A DNA stretch of 64,000 bases from Psychrobacter sp. Ps6 (GTDB taxonomy: Bacteria > Pseudomonadota > Gammaproteobacteria > Pseudomonadales > Moraxellaceae), in NCBI RefSeq assembly GCF_022129235.1, contig NZ_JADQAI010000003.1, positions 62,001 through 126,000 of the forward strand, in the 5' to 3' direction. The position numbers were made by a program, and so were the translations under genes. This document shows positions 27,426 to 37,362 of this stretch, piece after piece. Each line of letters opens with the position of its first letter. Positions within the stretch are counted from its first letter, which is position 1. Below the pieces are notes generated by a model that saw only the letters and a list, made by a program, of their open reading frames with translations, made no database searches and was not told where the DNA came from.

Positions 27426-27752
27426 AAAATCACCTATATTTTTATATAAACGGGTTAGTTATCGAACATCTTAAGCGGTTCATCGCTCATCGATGCGACA
27501 TCGCTAATGCTAAAAACTTCTAAAAATAATAAAAATTCAAAAAGTGCGCCTATGATACCGTAATTCAGATAATTTTGTGATATTCCTTAGTAATTACTTC
27601 TCATCTGGCAGGCATTTATTAGCCATAAACGATAGGCTTATACCGTATTTGATGGTCATAAACCAGCCATAAAAAACCCACCAAGCATGATGCTAAATGG
27701 ATTTTTATTTATGTATTACTAGCTTAGGTATTAGTAGCAAATACCGATTAAC
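27426..27752 (-). terminator. Gap between metG and GntP gene, with terminator at 27670-27703
   Basis: On the minus strand CCA-TTT-AGCAT pairs with ATGCT-TGG-TGG and is followed by TTTTTT, a probable terminator for the GntP permease gene. The rest of the 327 bases is noncoding and should hold the metG promoter. Confidence 0.55.
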
Positions 27753-29168
27753 TTAGAATGAACCAAACATCGTACCCAAGATAATAACAGCAACCACAGC
27801 GACCAATGGAATGACCATCGTAACCATTGCCAAGTTCAAATAAGACTGCTTATGGGTCAAACCACAAATCGCTAGCAAGGTGATGACAGCGCCACTGTGT
27901 GGAAGCGTATCAAGACCACCTGCCGCCATAACGGCTACGCGGTGCATCAGCTCAGGGTCGATACCCGCATTGACGGCCATTCTTAGATAATCTTCACCCA
28001 ATGTAGATAGCGCAATACTCAATCCACCAGATGATGAGCCTGTGATACCAGCAAGCGTGGTCATCGCGACGGCTTCTGAGATCAGAGGGTTGTCAGGGGT
28101 AAGGTTTAAAATGCTATCACGAATGATAAGGAAACCCGCTAGTGAGGCAATAACTGCACCGTAACCCACTTCTGAAGCGGTATTAAAAATCGGCAACATC
28201 GAGTCATAAGTACCACGGTTGATGGTTTTTTGTAGGTTATTCCAATGTCCGATGCGGAGCAGAATTAACACCACACAAGCCACGACCAACGAGATAATAA
28301 TTGACCATAAACCGAGCGAGCCTGCGACATTTAAGTCTGGGAATTGAGTTTGTAGACTGCTGAAATCTATCGATGGGAATACCACATAGGTCAATATAGC
28401 GTTCAAGCCAATGACCAATACGAGTGGAATCATGGCAACGGTGAATGAAGTGTGATGAGTGTTTAATACATCAACTTCTTTTGCAGCCGCTCCAACGCCG
28501 CCTACATCCTCTTCATCATGCTGACCATAACCTTCCCCCGCTGCATTTGCTTTTCTGGCGCGTGACTGAAGCCACAACCAACCACAGATAAACATGATCG
28601 TACCGCCAATGATACCCAAGATAGGCGCGGCAAATACGTTGGTGTTGTAGTAAGGAATTGGAATCGCATTTTGAATGGCTGGCGTGCCTGGCAATGCAGT
28701 CATCGTAAACGTAAATGACCCTAGGGCAATTGCTGCTGGAATCAAACGTTTTGGGATATCGGCTGCTCTAAACAAGTCTTTGGCGATTGGATAAATAGCA
28801 AAAGCCACAACGAACAACGAGACGCCGCCATAAGTCAAAATGGCACAGACCAAAATCACCGCGAGAATGGCTTTGCTGGCACCGAGCTTTTCGACGACGG
28901 TATTGGCAATGGCAGTTGCCGCGCCAGAGTCAGCCATCAAACGTCCAAACAGTGCTCCTAGCAAAAATATAGGAAAAAACTTAAGTAAGAACCCACTTAA
29001 CGCGCCCATAAAAACATCGGTATAAGCGGGGATGGTGTTTAAAAAATCACCTGATAGTAAGACTGCTAGCGTCGCCATAATCGGTGCTAGGATCAGCACA
29101 GAGTAACCGCGATAAGCAAAAAACATGAGTAATAATAGGGTAATGACAATAGCTAGCGTACTAAACAT
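27753..29168 (-). CDS. GntP-family permease, probable 3-hydroxybutyrate transporter
   Basis: Inner-membrane proton symporter of 471 aa with about twelve hydrophobic segments. Start placed at 29168 because AGGAGG lies six bases upstream; a non-ATG start at 29186 is less likely. Family segments such as LALGSFTFTMTALPGTPA-like block, GSSSGGLSIAL and GGLDTLPHSGAVITLL are present. It is divergent from an AtoE-CoA transferase-hydroxybutyrate dehydrogenase operon; in Pseudomonas aeruginosa a GntP permease sits in the equivalent cluster. The substrate is therefore inferred from context, not from the sequence itself. Confidence 0.88.
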   Translation of the reverse strand: MFSTLAIVITLLLLMFFAYRGYSVLILAPIMATLAVLLSGDFLNTIPAYTDVFMGALSGFLLKFFPIFLLGALFGRLMADSGAATAIANTVVEKLGASKAILAVILVCAILTYGGVSLFVVAFAIYPIAKDLFRAADIPKRLIPAAIALGSFTFTMTALPGTPAIQNAIPIPYYNTNVFAAPILGIIGGTIMFICGWLWLQSRARKANAAGEGYGQHDEEDVGGVGAAAKEVDVLNTHHTSFTVAMIPLVLVIGLNAILTYVVFPSIDFSSLQTQFPDLNVAGSLGLWSIIISLVVACVVLILLRIGHWNNLQKTINRGTYDSMLPIFNTASEVGYGAVIASLAGFLIIRDSILNLTPDNPLISEAVAMTTLAGITGSSSGGLSIALSTLGEDYLRMAVNAGIDPELMHRVAVMAAGGLDTLPHSGAVITLLAICGLTHKQSYLNLAMVTMVIPLVAVVAVIILGTMFGSF

Positions 29169-29558
29169 GATAGCCCTCCTTGGCAAAATTAAGACAGCGA
29201 GTATATCGCGCTTATTAATATAGGTAAGAAATTAATCAAAAAATTCCATTTAATCGATTTTATTAAACATAAATCCAGTTGCGATATTATTGAAGGATAA
29301 GAAATGCTTTGTTGACTCGCGTGCTCTTGAGGTTATTTTCTAATCACTAAGCAACTAGGCGCTACGAAAATAATATGTTAAGTTAGCATAAGTATTTTAT
29401 ACATGATATACCGATATAATATGTATTATTATAAATATGAAATATAATGTTTGATATGAGCCGTGCTTATCAAATGGAAGTGTATTGTTAAAAAGCGCTA
29501 ACCATAAAAACTCGTCATCAATCTCATCACAAACAGCAAATTTACAAGGAATGTGAAT
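29169..29558. other. Divergent intergenic region of the hydroxybutyrate cluster
   Basis: 390 AT-rich bases between the GntP gene (leftward) and the AtoE gene (rightward). No coding frame with a ribosome-binding site. It should hold both promoters and any regulator sites. No transcription factor gene is next to the cluster. Confidence 0.4.
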
Positions 29559-30899
29559 ATGTTTAGTGTCATCACCAATGTGAGCGTGCAGCTGGTCAAT
29601 CGCTATCTACCATCTCCGTTTGTCTTTTCAATTGTCTTAACGCTCATTGCGTTCGCGGTTGGCTTGGCTATTACTGGTCAAGATATGATTGCGATGGCAG
29701 GGCACTGGGGCAATGGACTGTGGTCATTACATAGCTTTGCGATGCAAATGGCGCTGATTCTGGTCACAGGTTACGCGTTTGCTAGTGCACCATTTATTCA
29801 ACGGTTATTGGACAATCTTGCCAGCAGAGTTCATTCTCCTACGACTGCCATTGTCGTATCGACCTTGGTTGGGCTGGTCGGTTCGTGGATAAACTGGGGT
29901 TTTGGTCTGATTATCGGGGCCATTTTTGCTAAAGCACTGGCAAAGAAAGTCGCCAATGTTGATTATCCTTTACTCGTTGCGGCGGCTTATTCGGGTTTTG
30001 TGATTTGGCATGGCGGCTTCTCAGGCTCGATACCTTTGACGCTTAGTTCGGGTGGCGATACGCTACTGACGCTATCTGGCAATACGATGACCGAAGCAGT
30101 GCCTTTATCTCAGACTGTATTCGCAGGCTATAATTTACTGATTGTGGGTTTGCTTATTGTTATCTTGCCGCTGCTAAACCGCTTCATGCATCCCAAAAAT
30201 CCTACCGTGATTGATCCAAAGCTGATTAAAGAAGAAGTGTACGTCGCGCCTTTAAGAGAGACGCCTGCGCAAAAGCTCGATGACAGTCGTATTATCGCTG
30301 TGATATTGCTGGCGTTAGCACTGATGTACTATATTAGCGAGTTTGGCAACAACGGCTTTAATCTAGGGTTAAACATTGTCATTGGGCTATTTTTATTCAT
30401 TGGTTTGTTATCGCATGGTACGCTAGAGCGCTATTATCGCGCCGTACACTCAGGCATTGGCGGCATCACAGGTATTGTACTGCTGTTCCCGTTTTATGGC
30501 GGTATCATGGGAATTATGACGGGTGCCAATGCGGATGGCATCTCTATCAGTACGCAAATTACCGAGTTTTTTGTCAATTCTGCTTCCGCAGACAGTTTCC
30601 CAATATTTGCATTTCTAAGTGCTGGCCTAGTGAATGTCTTTGTACCATCGGGCGGTGGACAGTTTGCTGTTCAAGGCCCTGTTATGATTCCAGCTGGCAT
30701 TGAGCTGGGTGTCAATCCAGCTATCACTGCGATGGCGATTGCATGGGGGGACGCGTGGACCAATATGATTCAACCGTTTTGGGCTTTGCCACTACTGGGT
30801 ATCGCAGGTTTAGATGCACGAGCGATTATGGGCTACTGCTTGATCGTGCTTGCCGTATCTGGCGCAGTCATAATGGGCGTGTTTTGGTTGGTGGTATAA
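29559..30899 (+). CDS. atoE: Short-chain fatty acid transporter, AtoE family
   Basis: Inner-membrane protein of 446 aa with about eleven to twelve hydrophobic segments, of the TIGR00366/AtoE family that takes up short-chain fatty acids and acetoacetate. Characteristic segments are RYLPSPFVFSIVLTL, the SWINWGFGLIIGAIFAK block and NVFVPSGGGQFAVQGPVM. Start at ATG 29559 is chosen over GTG 29553 because AAGGA lies 8-9 bases before it. It leads the operon atoE-scoA-scoB-bdhA. Confidence 0.93.
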   Translation: MFSVITNVSVQLVNRYLPSPFVFSIVLTLIAFAVGLAITGQDMIAMAGHWGNGLWSLHSFAMQMALILVTGYAFASAPFIQRLLDNLASRVHSPTTAIVVSTLVGLVGSWINWGFGLIIGAIFAKALAKKVANVDYPLLVAAAYSGFVIWHGGFSGSIPLTLSSGGDTLLTLSGNTMTEAVPLSQTVFAGYNLLIVGLLIVILPLLNRFMHPKNPTVIDPKLIKEEVYVAPLRETPAQKLDDSRIIAVILLALALMYYISEFGNNGFNLGLNIVIGLFLFIGLLSHGTLERYYRAVHSGIGGITGIVLLFPFYGGIMGIMTGANADGISISTQITEFFVNSASADSFPIFAFLSAGLVNVFVPSGGGQFAVQGPVMIPAGIELGVNPAITAMAIAWGDAWTNMIQPFWALPLLGIAGLDARAIMGYCLIVLAVSGAVIMGVFWLVV

Positions 30900-31038
30900 G
30901 GTTGTAATATTCAAAAGAAATAAAAGTCGTAAAATAAAATGCATGAAAAGTAATCATCAAATGGATATTTGATATAACTAAGTCAATATGGGCTTTACAC
31001 GGATTAAAAAATATAAATGATAATCATAGGAGATAAGC

Positions 31039-31752
31039 ATGAGTCAATCAAAAGTATATAAGAGTGCCGAAGAGGCGTTAAGCGGTATTGTTAGTGATGG
31101 GCAAACACTCGCTATCGGTGGTTTTGGTCTATGCGGTATTCCAGAAGCATTGATCGAAGCACTACGTGATAGTGGCGTTAGAGAGTTGACCTGTATCAGC
31201 AACAACGCTGGCGTCGATGATTTTGGACTTGGACTGCTACTACAGACCCGCCAAATCAAAAAAATGATTTCATCATACGTGGGTGAAAACAAAGAGTTTG
31301 AGCGCCAGTATTTGGCAGGCGAGTTAGAAGTTGAGCTAACCCCGCAAGGTACATTGGCTGAAAAGCTACGCTCAGGTGGTGCGGGTATTCCTGCGTTTTA
31401 TACTGCAACGGGTGTGGGCACATTAGTTGCCGAAGGTAAAGAAACGCGTGATTTTGATGGTCGTACTTATGTGTTAGAGCATTCATTACGCGCGGATGTA
31501 GCACTCATCAAAGCACAGAAGGCCGATAAAGCCGGTAACTTGATATTTAATAAGACCGCTCGCAACTTCAACCCAGACTGCGCAATGGCTGGAAAAATCA
31601 CCATCGTCGAAGTCGAAGAAATTGTAGAAACGGGCACATTTGATCCGGATGAAGTGCATCTACCAGGTATTTTTGTTCAACGTATTGTATTGAATGCTAG
31701 CCCTGAAAAACGTATCGAAAAAACCACGACTAAAGCTGTAGAAGGCGCGTAA
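31039..31752 (+). CDS. scoA: 3-oxoacid CoA-transferase subunit A
   Basis: Subunit A (237 aa) of the CoA transferase that activates acetoacetate using succinyl-CoA or acetyl-CoA. The [13 protein letters not shown] signature, the CISNNAG segment and the [19 protein letters not shown] block are typical. AGGAGA lies six bases upstream of the ATG. Subunit B follows after 141 bases. Succinyl-CoA as donor is the family default; the sequence does not settle the donor. Confidence 0.95.
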   Translation: MSQSKVYKSAEEALSGIVSDGQTLAIGGFGLCGIPEALIEALRDSGVRELTCISNNAGVDDFGLGLLLQTRQIKKMISSYVGENKEFERQYLAGELEVELTPQGTLAEKLRSGGAGIPAFYTATGVGTLVAEGKETRDFDGRTYVLEHSLRADVALIKAQKADKAGNLIFNKTARNFNPDCAMAGKITIVEVEEIVETGTFDPDEVHLPGIFVQRIVLNASPEKRIEKTTTKAVEGA

Positions 31753-31893
31753 ATAAAAACGTGGTCGACGCTTAATCGTACGTGAAACCAATAGTTAATT
31801 TTAGATTGATAATAGTTCAGACAGCCAATTGATTAGATAACTGGTTGTCTAAATGAATAAAAATAGAATATCGCAAAAAATAAGGAAATCAGC

Positions 31894-32523
31894 ATGGCAT
31901 GGACAAGAGAGCAAATGGCGCAGCGCGCCGCAAAAGAGCTACAAGACGGCTACTATGTGAACCTAGGCATTGGTCTACCAACGTTGGTCGCCAACTATAT
32001 TCCTGAAGGCGTAGACGTGTGGTTACAATCAGAGAATGGCTTGCTAGGTATTGGCGAGTTCCCTACAGCAGAACACGTCGATGCGGACTTGATTAACGCG
32101 GGCAAGCAAACCGTGACTGCAGAAGCTGGTGCTAGCTATTTTAGTAGCTCAGAGTCTTTCTCAATGATTCGTGGCGGTCATGTCAACTTGGCGATATTGG
32201 GTGCGATGGAAGTCTCAGAACAAGGCGACCTTGCCAACTGGATGATTCCTAAAAAAATGGTCAAAGGTATGGGCGGGGCGATGGATTTGGTCGCAGGCGT
32301 GCAGCGTGTGATTGTCCTCATGGAGCAGGTAAATAAGCATGGCGAACCAAAAATATTGGCAAACTGTGAGCTACCATTAACAGGCAAAGGCGTGGTTGAT
32401 CGTATCATCACTGAGCTTGCCGTATTAGATGTTACTGATGAAGGCCTAAAACTGGTTGAATTAGCAGATGGTGTAAGCTTTGACGAGCTACAAGAAAAAA
32501 CACCAGTAAGTATCATTCAGTAA
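31894..32523 (+). CDS. scoB: 3-oxoacid CoA-transferase subunit B
   Basis: Subunit B (209 aa), partner of the preceding gene. The active-site Glu lies in the SENGLLGIG motif, and [23 protein letters not shown] and [12 protein letters not shown] are family blocks. AAGGAA precedes the ATG. It is followed by a 14-base-pair hairpin before the dehydrogenase gene. Confidence 0.95.
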   Translation: MAWTREQMAQRAAKELQDGYYVNLGIGLPTLVANYIPEGVDVWLQSENGLLGIGEFPTAEHVDADLINAGKQTVTAEAGASYFSSSESFSMIRGGHVNLAILGAMEVSEQGDLANWMIPKKMVKGMGGAMDLVAGVQRVIVLMEQVNKHGEPKILANCELPLTGKGVVDRIITELAVLDVTDEGLKLVELADGVSFDELQEKTPVSIIQ

Positions 32524-32576
32524 ACTTTGTACAGTAAAGTGACTGCCCTAAGATTAATATGTTTTATCCCGCAAAT

Positions 32577-32611
32577 AAATACGCCACTATAATCATAGTG
32601 GCGTATTTGTT
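32577..32611 (+). terminator. Perfect hairpin between scoB and bdhA
   Basis: AAATACGCCACTAT pairs perfectly with ATAGTGGCGTATTT around a 4-base loop. It lacks a long T-run, so it may terminate only part of the transcripts or protect the upstream mRNA. Confidence 0.6.
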
Positions 32612-32664
32612 CAGTTCAATTTTATAAAAACTAATAATATTTTAGACCATGATAAGGAATATGT

Positions 32665-33465
32665 ATGGCGACCCAATTAGAACAAGATTTGACAGGCAAA
32701 GTAGCATTGGTCACTGGCTCTGCAAGCGGTATTGGACGTGATATCGCTGAGACTTATGCAAAAGCAGGCGCAGCGGTTGGTATTGCTGATATCAACCTTG
32801 AAGCGGCACAAAAAACCGTTGACGCGATTGAAGCGGCTGGTGGACGTGCTCTGGCGATTGCCATGGATGTTACCTCGGAAGGTGCGGTAAACGATGGTGT
32901 ACAGCAGCTAATCGATACTTTTGGCAGTATTGATATTTTGGTTTCTAATGCTGGTATACAGATCATCGACCCTATTGATAAAATGGCGTTTAGCGATTGG
33001 AAAAAAATGCTGAATATCCACTTAGATGGCGCTTTTTTGACCACTAAAGCTGCGATTAAGCACATGTATAAAGGTGATAAGGGCGGCACAGTTATTTATA
33101 TGGGGTCTGCTCATTCGCATGAAGCCTCACTATACAAAGCCCCTTACGTAACCGCGAAGCACGGATTACTAGGACTGTGTCGTGTGTTAGCCAAAGAAGG
33201 TGCAGCGCATAAGGTACGTTCGCATGTGATTTGCCCAGGGTTTGTCAAAACGCCATTGGTAGAAAAACAAATCCCAGAGCAAGCAGCTGAAAAAGGCATC
33301 AGTGAAGAGTCGGTTATTAACGATATCATGCTGGTCAATACCGTAGATAAAGAGTTTACAACAGTAGAAGACATTGCCCAATTGGCGCTATTCTTAGCGG
33401 CTTTCCCAACCAATGTATTTACTGGGCAATCTATTGTTGCCAGTCATGGTTGGTTTATGAATTAA
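32665..33465 (+). CDS. bdhA: 3-hydroxybutyrate dehydrogenase
   Basis: Short-chain dehydrogenase of 266 aa that oxidises 3-hydroxybutyrate to acetoacetate with NAD+. Cofactor motif [12 protein letters not shown], the NAG motif (SNAGIQ), catalytic Ser in YMGSAHSHE, and YVTAKHG (Tyr and Lys) are present. The C-terminal GWFMN ending is typical of this dehydrogenase group. It closes the operon and is followed by a terminator. Confidence 0.92.
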   Translation: MATQLEQDLTGKVALVTGSASGIGRDIAETYAKAGAAVGIADINLEAAQKTVDAIEAAGGRALAIAMDVTSEGAVNDGVQQLIDTFGSIDILVSNAGIQIIDPIDKMAFSDWKKMLNIHLDGAFLTTKAAIKHMYKGDKGGTVIYMGSAHSHEASLYKAPYVTAKHGLLGLCRVLAKEGAAHKVRSHVICPGFVKTPLVEKQIPEQAAEKGISEESVINDIMLVNTVDKEFTTVEDIAQLALFLAAFPTNVFTGQSIVASHGWFMN

Positions 33466-33486
33466 TATATATACAACTTGCATATA

Positions 33487-33521
33487 CCACAACGTCAGAC
33501 CTACTGGCGTTGTGGTTTTTT
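33487..33521 (+). terminator. Terminator after bdhA
   Basis: CCACAACG pairs with CGTTGTGG, then a run of T. Confidence 0.85.
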
Positions 33522-33661
33522 TATGCGTCTAATTCAGCTACACTGTCACGATAGAAGGTTTGGCTAATATATTCATTAACGCTATCGGTTGCGAGGTATG
33601 CAATGAGATAGCTTAAGCAATTTACCAGATCTACCCACTTGTATAGGCCATAATAGTAGCT

Positions 33662-34894
33662 ATGTTTAACTTTATGAAGAAAAAAACCACAAAAACCGAG
33701 ACGCCTCAGCAGCAGGCAGAGCGTGATAGTGCCGTTGACAAAGTATTGCTTGGGTATCAAATAGGAGCAGTCAGCATTGCGACGATGGTCACAGGACTTA
33801 AGCGTGATGGCGAAGCACTTACGTTAGACCTGCGTTTGCCGAAAGACAGCAACCCTGAAGCTGTCCAACAAGAGCTTGGTCAATTGCTGCATCCTCATGG
33901 CATTACTACGATTCATATGAATGTGCGTCTACCTGCGCCAGAAAAAGGGTCAGGTTCAAGCTTACCAAAGCAGATGCCAAAGACAACCAATGCGATGGAA
34001 TCTCAGCCTTCATCTGGCGCTAATGACAACGCGAGTAATGCCAGTAACGCTAACGCCGAGCCGCCAATTACCAAAGCTGCTCCAACACAATCTTCATTAG
34101 CTGCGCATCCTCGTATCCGCCATATTATTGTTGTGGCATCAGGTAAGGGCGGCGTTGGCAAATCAACGACGACTGTGAACATCGCACTGGCATTACAGAA
34201 GCTGGGCAACCGCGTGGGCGTGCTCGACGCAGATATTTATGGGCCTAGCATGCCAACCATGCTGGGCGTTGCCGATGTGAAGCCGCAATTAGAGAATGAG
34301 CAGTTCGTGCCAGTGGATGCGCATGGTATCGCAATGCTCTCTATTGGTAGCTTGCTTGATGGGGAGAACACACCAGTTGCGTGGCGTGGACCAAAGGCGA
34401 CGGGTGCACTGATGCAGCTCTATAATCAAACCAACTGGCCAAAGCTCGATTACTTGGTGATTGATATGCCGCCAGGTACGGGCGATATACAACTGACATT
34501 GGCACAGCGTATTCCAGTGACAGGCGCTGTCATCGTCACGACGCCGCAGCACGTTGCGCTACTCGATGCGCAAAAAGGCGTTGAGATGTTTAACAAGACT
34601 AATATTCCTGTGCTTGGCGTAGTTGAGAACATGGCGCTACACACGTGTAGCAACTGTAATCATACCGAAGCGATTTTTGGTACGGGCGGCGGTGAGATTA
34701 TCGCTGAGCAGTATCAGGTGCCACTATTAGGGCAACTGCCACTTGCCAGTGGTATCCGCGCCCAAGTCGATAAAGGCGAGCCAAGTGTATTGGCTGATGA
34801 TGAATTTGCAAAGTATTATCTAGACATTGCCAAAAACATCGAAACCAATATCAATAAATTTGCCAAACCTGTTGATGATAAGCGGATTTTTTGA
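33662..34894 (+). CDS. apbC: Iron-sulfur cluster carrier protein Mrp/ApbC
   Basis: A 410-aa P-loop ATPase of the Mrp/NBP35 family that carries and transfers Fe-S clusters. An N-terminal MIP18-like domain (residues ~15-90) and a Ser/Asn/Ala-rich linker (~95-150) precede the deviant Walker A GKGGVGKSTTTVN. The CxxC motif (TCSNC) that binds the bridging cluster is present near residue 325. In related bacteria it is next to metG; here the hydroxybutyrate cluster lies between. Two unknown genes follow in the same direction. Confidence 0.94.
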   Translation: MFNFMKKKTTKTETPQQQAERDSAVDKVLLGYQIGAVSIATMVTGLKRDGEALTLDLRLPKDSNPEAVQQELGQLLHPHGITTIHMNVRLPAPEKGSGSSLPKQMPKTTNAMESQPSSGANDNASNASNANAEPPITKAAPTQSSLAAHPRIRHIIVVASGKGGVGKSTTTVNIALALQKLGNRVGVLDADIYGPSMPTMLGVADVKPQLENEQFVPVDAHGIAMLSIGSLLDGENTPVAWRGPKATGALMQLYNQTNWPKLDYLVIDMPPGTGDIQLTLAQRIPVTGAVIVTTPQHVALLDAQKGVEMFNKTNIPVLGVVENMALHTCSNCNHTEAIFGTGGGEIIAEQYQVPLLGQLPLASGIRAQVDKGEPSVLADDEFAKYYLDIAKNIETNINKFAKPVDDKRIF

Positions 34895-34958
34895 TGATGG
34901 AGAAGTAGCCTAAGCTGGCGACTTTTAAAGTGAATGTATTGTCTAAAAAGAGGATATC

Positions 34959-35396
34959 TTGAACTTATCTATTTATCAGAGCCATTTAGACAATACTCCC
35001 AAGCAGTATAGAGTCTTACGATTATTTCGCCCGCCGATATACATCATTGAACTCTCAAACAATCAGTTGATTGCCGTTTGCTACTATAAAGATGGTAGTA
35101 GCAAACGCTATCAGATTAATGCTGACTTTAGCAATCGCCGAATGGTAATTGCCGATTTTAACAAATTCACAAAGGCTCTCGCTGAGCTATTAAAAAAGTT
35201 TCCAAGACACTTTTTATGGGTGAGTGCGCTTGCATCAATCAATGTTACAGAAACACTAGCAGATGGATTAACCAATATTGAAGTTAAGGTGATAACTGAA
35301 GCATTTTTTGTGGGTGCTGTACAGGCAAAAAGAAGAATTTCACATAGCACCGTGAGCTATCAAGGACAGATAGTACCTTTAGAAAAATTTGGCTAG
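34959..35396 (+). CDS. Hypothetical protein, 145 aa
   Basis: I do not recognise it. The start is TTG with AGAGGA 5-6 bases upstream; no ATG is usable upstream in frame. The protein is basic, mixed alpha/beta, without signal peptide or membrane helix. It begins 64 bases after apbC and ends 12 bases before the DUF2804-like gene, so the three are probably co-transcribed, though nothing here links their functions. Confidence 0.65.
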   Translation: MNLSIYQSHLDNTPKQYRVLRLFRPPIYIIELSNNQLIAVCYYKDGSSKRYQINADFSNRRMVIADFNKFTKALAELLKKFPRHFLWVSALASINVTETLADGLTNIEVKVITEAFFVGAVQAKRRISHSTVSYQGQIVPLEKFG

Positions 35397-35408
35397 GATG
35401 CCGATATC

Positions 35409-36554
35409 ATGAATAAAAGCCACGACAAACCGTATACTGCCGCTAACTTAAAACTGGCAAATCTCGAATATCTTATCCAAAATGGTCAGCCTGTTTTTGG
35501 TGTTTTCTCCCAAGTCAAAAGTATCAACTACTTAGACTATTATAGTTATCTCATTTCACAAAAATCCTTACCTAACTGGCGTAAAGAACTAAAAGCCAAC
35601 CAATTCTGTTTCATTCAGATACTCCAGCCCCCTTATCGAGTGTGCCTCGCGCTCGCAACGATTAAGCTTGCGACTAGTGCTTTCGTTTACATTTATAATG
35701 AGGATACTCAGCAGCTGGAAGTCTGTGAGGCGCTACAGCCTTTGACGCATCATACGCACTTAGACGGTGATGGTTATCAGGGGCAGATGGCATTTACACA
35801 TACAAAGCTCAGCGTCACCTTGGATTTTAGTCCTGCTCAGATGACTATTGCGCTCGACAGTCAGTATGTTGCAATAACAGCAGCGTTAGCACGAAGCGCA
35901 CAACCGTTAGCCATATGTACGCCGACTGGTAGGCGTGGCTGGACGTTTACGCAAAAAGAGCCGTTGACCTCACTATCTGGGCATTTGCTCATTAAAGCCA
36001 ACTCAGCAGTTAATACTCCTGACGCTCAACCTCAAAAAATAACCTTCACCGATGCTACTATTGCCAATCTAGATTGGACGCTCGGCTATATGCGTCATGA
36101 GACCAATTGGTTTTGGGGCTGTATCACTAGCTATTTGTCAGATGGTCGACACTTTTTGCTCAATATGTCTATGGGTGTTAATGAAACAGGAGCCAGTGAA
36201 AATGCTTGCTGGCTTGATGGGCAAATATTCTATTTACCACCCGTTATGTTTGCTCGTGAGGATTCAAATATTCGATCAAGTCAGCCAGACAGTCTTGAGC
36301 CAAGTGTGGAAAGTGATGCTAGCGCCACAAAGCTGTGGCGTATTTATCATCAAAATCTAGGGTGGAGCAATGTCGATATTGATTTGAGCTTCACACCGAT
36401 TACCGTCTATAAAAAGACTGATAATTTTGGTGTGATAGCCAGTATCTTTGAGCAATGGATAGGTTTTTATAGTGGTGAAATTCGAATAAGAGATGAAGTC
36501 ATTAGGCTTGATAATATCATGGGGCTCGCAGAAGATCATTTTTCCAAATGGTAG
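35409..36554 (+). CDS. DUF2804-like protein
   Basis: A 381-aa protein of the DUF2804 type, judged from the Trp/Gly-rich C-terminal half: the YMRHETNWFWGC segment, the LNMSMGVNETGASENACW segment with LDGQIFYLPPVMF, and the FEQWIGFYSGEIRI and MGLAEDHFSKW ending. Function unknown; the fold is probably beta-rich. No signal peptide or membrane helix is seen. It starts 12 bases after the preceding unknown gene and is 128 bases ahead of dcd. Confidence 0.7.
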   Translation: MNKSHDKPYTAANLKLANLEYLIQNGQPVFGVFSQVKSINYLDYYSYLISQKSLPNWRKELKANQFCFIQILQPPYRVCLALATIKLATSAFVYIYNEDTQQLEVCEALQPLTHHTHLDGDGYQGQMAFTHTKLSVTLDFSPAQMTIALDSQYVAITAALARSAQPLAICTPTGRRGWTFTQKEPLTSLSGHLLIKANSAVNTPDAQPQKITFTDATIANLDWTLGYMRHETNWFWGCITSYLSDGRHFLLNMSMGVNETGASENACWLDGQIFYLPPVMFAREDSNIRSSQPDSLEPSVESDASATKLWRIYHQNLGWSNVDIDLSFTPITVYKKTDNFGVIASIFEQWIGFYSGEIRIRDEVIRLDNIMGLAEDHFSKW

Positions 36555-36682
36555 CTTCTAAAATATAAGATGGGGATAAATGAGATTATTGGCTGTATTC
36601 AGTTTTAAGTAGCCGCTCCTCTATAAATTCAGCCGTCAATTCCGTATAATCGTCGCTATTAAATATTTGCTAAGGAACAACA

Positions 36683-37258
36683 ATGTCTATTAAGTCTGAC
36701 CGCTGGATTCGTAAAATGGCCGAAGAGCATGGCATGATTGAGCCATACGAGCCAGGTCAAGTACGCTTCAATGATGCAGGCGAGCGTTTGGTGAGCTACG
36801 GTACGTCAAGCTACGGTTACGACGTACGCTGTGCGCCTGAATTCAAAGTTTTTACCAACGTACATTCAGTGGTCGTTGACCCTAAAAATTTCGATGATAA
36901 AAGCTTTATCGATATCGTCGGTGATGAGTGCATCATTCCACCAAATTCATTTGCCTTAGCACGTACCATGGAGTATTTCCGTATTCCACGCGATGTACTG
37001 ACCATTTGCCTAGGCAAGTCAACGTACGCGCGCTGCGGTATCATTGTCAATGTCACGCCACTTGAGCCTGAGTGGGAAGGGCATGTGACGCTTGAATTTA
37101 GTAACACTACCAATCTACCAGCTCGTATTTATGCGGGTGAAGGCGTGGCGCAAATGCTATTTTTCCAAAGCGATGCTGATGATGTGTGTGAGACCAGCTA
37201 CAAAGATCGCGGCGGTAAATATCAAGGCCAGCGCGGCGTGACCTTGCCAAGAACCTAG
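36683..37258 (+). CDS. dcd: dCTP deaminase
   Basis: A 191-aa cytoplasmic enzyme that deaminates dCTP to dUTP for thymidylate synthesis. The KSTYARCGI motif and [17 protein letters not shown] with the catalytic Glu are intact; the C-terminal [12 protein letters not shown] closes the nucleotide pocket. Length is typical. The ATG has AAGGAA upstream. A strong terminator follows. Confidence 0.97.
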   Translation: MSIKSDRWIRKMAEEHGMIEPYEPGQVRFNDAGERLVSYGTSSYGYDVRCAPEFKVFTNVHSVVVDPKNFDDKSFIDIVGDECIIPPNSFALARTMEYFRIPRDVLTICLGKSTYARCGIIVNVTPLEPEWEGHVTLEFSNTTNLPARIYAGEGVAQMLFFQSDADDVCETSYKDRGGKYQGQRGVTLPRT

Positions 37259-37293
37259 TCAAAGATAAAGTCTCAAGTTTTTGAGTAGACAAT

Positions 37294-37327
37294 AAAAAGC
37301 CAGTCATAGTAAACATGACTGGCTTTT
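37294..37327. terminator. Bidirectional terminator between dcd and sspB
   Basis: AAAAAGCCAGTCAT pairs perfectly with ATGACTGGCTTTTT around a seven-base loop, serving both convergent genes. Confidence 0.92.
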
Positions 37328-37362
37328 TTATTATGTGAAAAGTAATGAGTGTAAATCTCTAA

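Noticed and set aside
27426..27752. Riboswitch upstream of metG
   Set aside because: I looked for SAM- or T-box-like conserved elements on the minus strand and saw none.
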